From: an uncultured Eubacteriales bacterium
GTDB taxonomy: Bacteria; Bacillota; Clostridia; Christensenellales; Borkfalkiaceae
NCBI GenBank assembly: GCA_905207385.1
Contig: CAJLLH010000052.1
Location: forward strand, 1-7,629
Length of the DNA: 7,629 nt
Direction of reading: 5' to 3'
Under the pieces are notes generated by a model. The model ran no database searches and was not told the DNA's origin. It saw only the letters and a program-made list of their open reading frames with translations. The position numbers and the translations under genes are program-made. Shown piece by piece: positions 6,539 to 7,629 of the stretch. Every line of letters begins with the position of its first letter. The first letter of the stretch is position 1.

Positions 6539-7584
6539 TACAGATGGTATACCTCATACTTTTTTGCTCCGTGTGAAAACAACCTCTTCATCAGCAGCGA
6601 AGATCGTAGGTTGTTGTCCCACACAAAGCTCGTCTCAACATAGGTGTATCTGTCGCGTACAAGCTTGCGGAAGGTATCCGTCAGCGCATATGTGGCGGCA
6701 TACGAAAGGCTGCCAAGCGCGTTTACCTTGGCGGTATCTATGTCGCCGCGGTGCAGCAGCCATCTCAGTGCAATTCCGCATATACTGTAGTCCTTGCCGC
6801 CTTCCAGCATCTGGTTGAAGTCGGGATGCCAGAACAGAAAACCCGTGGTTTTGCCCTGAGCATCCTCGGCAAACAGCAGATTCTGCGGGCGCAGAAATGG
6901 CTTGAGCGCCTTTAATAGTTCGTAAAAGTGGAGGGGACGGGTGGGGGAATACAGGTAAGTTTGCGCTATCGTCTGCTCGCACAAACTGCGCATAAGTTCC
7001 GCCTCTTCCTTAAATTTGTCCATGCGGCAGTATCTTACCCTTACCTTGTCCGTCTTAATGGCGGGGAAGTGCTGCTCCGCCTCGTCAATGCGACCGCGGT
7101 ACACGGTAAGTCCGTCTGCGGCGCAGTCGGCAAAATACGCGGCATAGTAATCCTTGTTATACGGGCTGTCGAAGGATGCTTTGCTTCCGAATCCGTCCGT
7201 AAGAATGCCGACGCCATAGCTAAGGTGGGCATTCAGTCCTGCAATCGCGCCATTGGCGCCCAACTGTCGGCACCATGCTCTTGCCTTGTCTTTAAGCAGC
7301 TCTGCAGCGGGCTTACAGTCTGGCAGCGCGTCGAAAAACGCCATCTGCACATACGGCAGACGGTCGTTCTTTATAAGAATTGTCTGTGCCAGCACTTTAT
7401 CTCCCTCGGTAACCTGCAACGGCAGTTTCCTGCAGGAGCAGGCAAATTGCGTGCCGTCGTACAGCACGTCTTTTAGTATGAACTTGTCCGTGCAAGCGTA
7501 ACATTCGTCGCCTGCGTACAGCGCTGTCCTGAATTTGCAGAATTTTACCCTGTCCGCACGCGTTTCAAGTTGTCTTATCTCCAA
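6538..7584 (-). CDS. Two-domain GNAT-like protein (YghO-type family), start uncertain
   Basis: From the TTG at 7584 the protein has 348 residues. It resembles the long GNAT family that includes E. coli YghO. The diagnostic middle block is GANGAIAGLNAHLSYGVG followed by ILTDGFGSKASFDSPYN (about 109-143), where relatives have RGPxNPSxNxxxGLLVEGFD...PYNPxYY. The second half carries LLFAEDAQGKTTGFLFWHPD (236-255) and ends VETSFVWDNNLRSSLLMKRL, matching the family's ELSWILxDNxxMxxxIExLG end. The acetyl-CoA loop region reads NALGSLSYAAT (288-298) and lacks the usual R-G-x-G-x-G/A, so transferase activity may be altered or lost. The family has no firm biochemical role. A GGAAGG lies nine bases before the TTG and the family's usual N-terminus begins about here, but the frame stays open to the right edge, so a start further upstream is possible. 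It is first in the visible operon and overlaps the next gene by one base. Confidence 0.82.
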   Translation of the reverse strand: MEIRQLETRADRVKFCKFRTALYAGDECYACTDKFILKDVLYDGTQFACSCRKLPLQVTEGDKVLAQTILIKNDRLPYVQMAFFDALPDCKPAAELLKDKARAWCRQLGANGAIAGLNAHLSYGVGILTDGFGSKASFDSPYNKDYYAAYFADCAADGLTVYRGRIDEAEQHFPAIKTDKVRVRYCRMDKFKEEAELMRSLCEQTIAQTYLYSPTRPLHFYELLKALKPFLRPQNLLFAEDAQGKTTGFLFWHPDFNQMLEGGKDYSICGIALRWLLHRGDIDTAKVNALGSLSYAATYALTDTFRKLVRDRYTYVETSFVWDNNLRSSLLMKRLFSHGAKKYEVYHL

Positions 7585-7629
7585 AATTTTATGCCTTCCG
7601 TGCTGAAATTTGTCGTAAATAATACAGTA

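Noticed and set aside
7619..7624. TATTAT on the minus strand as a -10 box for the operon
   Set aside because: No -35 can be seen because the window ends there, and the reading frame is open through it, so the operon may begin further upstream.

Overview
The window looks like a piece of a Clostridia-type (Bacillota) genome, most plausibly an uncultured gut or rumen anaerobe. The signs are strong AAGGAGG-type ribosome binding sites, intrinsic terminators, tightly overlapping genes, a 5S rRNA-like sequence of Gram-positive type, and a domain-swapped family 3 glycoside hydrolase of the kind known from Ruminococcus albus and Butyrivibrio. The species cannot be fixed from the sequence alone.

Layout. 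Positions 2-2290 (+) hold the 3' part of a large surface-anchored GH3 glycosidase whose domains run in permuted order (C-domain, FnIII-like, TIM barrel, transmembrane anchor). It ends at a good intrinsic terminator (2310-2349). Positions 2291-2866 contain no protein gene. They hold a solitary 5S rRNA-like sequence on the + strand (about 2526-2690), with a possible promoter upstream and a perfect bidirectional terminator (2810-2847) downstream. The 5S-like sequence is interrupted in its loop C by 47 extra bases that fold into two consecutive hairpins. Its helices I and IV no longer pair convincingly, so it is either a decaying copy or a very divergent 5S-derived RNA.

From the right edge down to 2867 a four-gene operon runs on the minus strand: a two-domain GNAT-like protein (6538-7584, may start outside the window), a FemAB/BioF2-like acyltransferase (5537-6538), and two radical SAM proteins with cobalamin-binding-like N-terminal domains (4203-5540 and 2867-4186). 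The genes overlap by 1 and 4 bases or are 16 bases apart, so they are almost certainly co-transcribed and partly translationally coupled. The shared bidirectional terminator closes the operon.

How the genes work together. The GH3 enzyme probably trims oligosaccharides at the cell surface and is unrelated to the operon, which converges on it. The operon pairs two acyl- or aminoacyl-transfer folds with two putative cobalamin-dependent radical SAM enzymes that both end in strongly basic, membrane-prone tails. This suggests modification of a lipid, cell-envelope molecule or small metabolite, but no precursor peptide, carrier protein or transporter is visible and the product is unknown. The two items most worth checking are the 5S-like RNA with its structured insertion and the uncharacterised four-gene operon.
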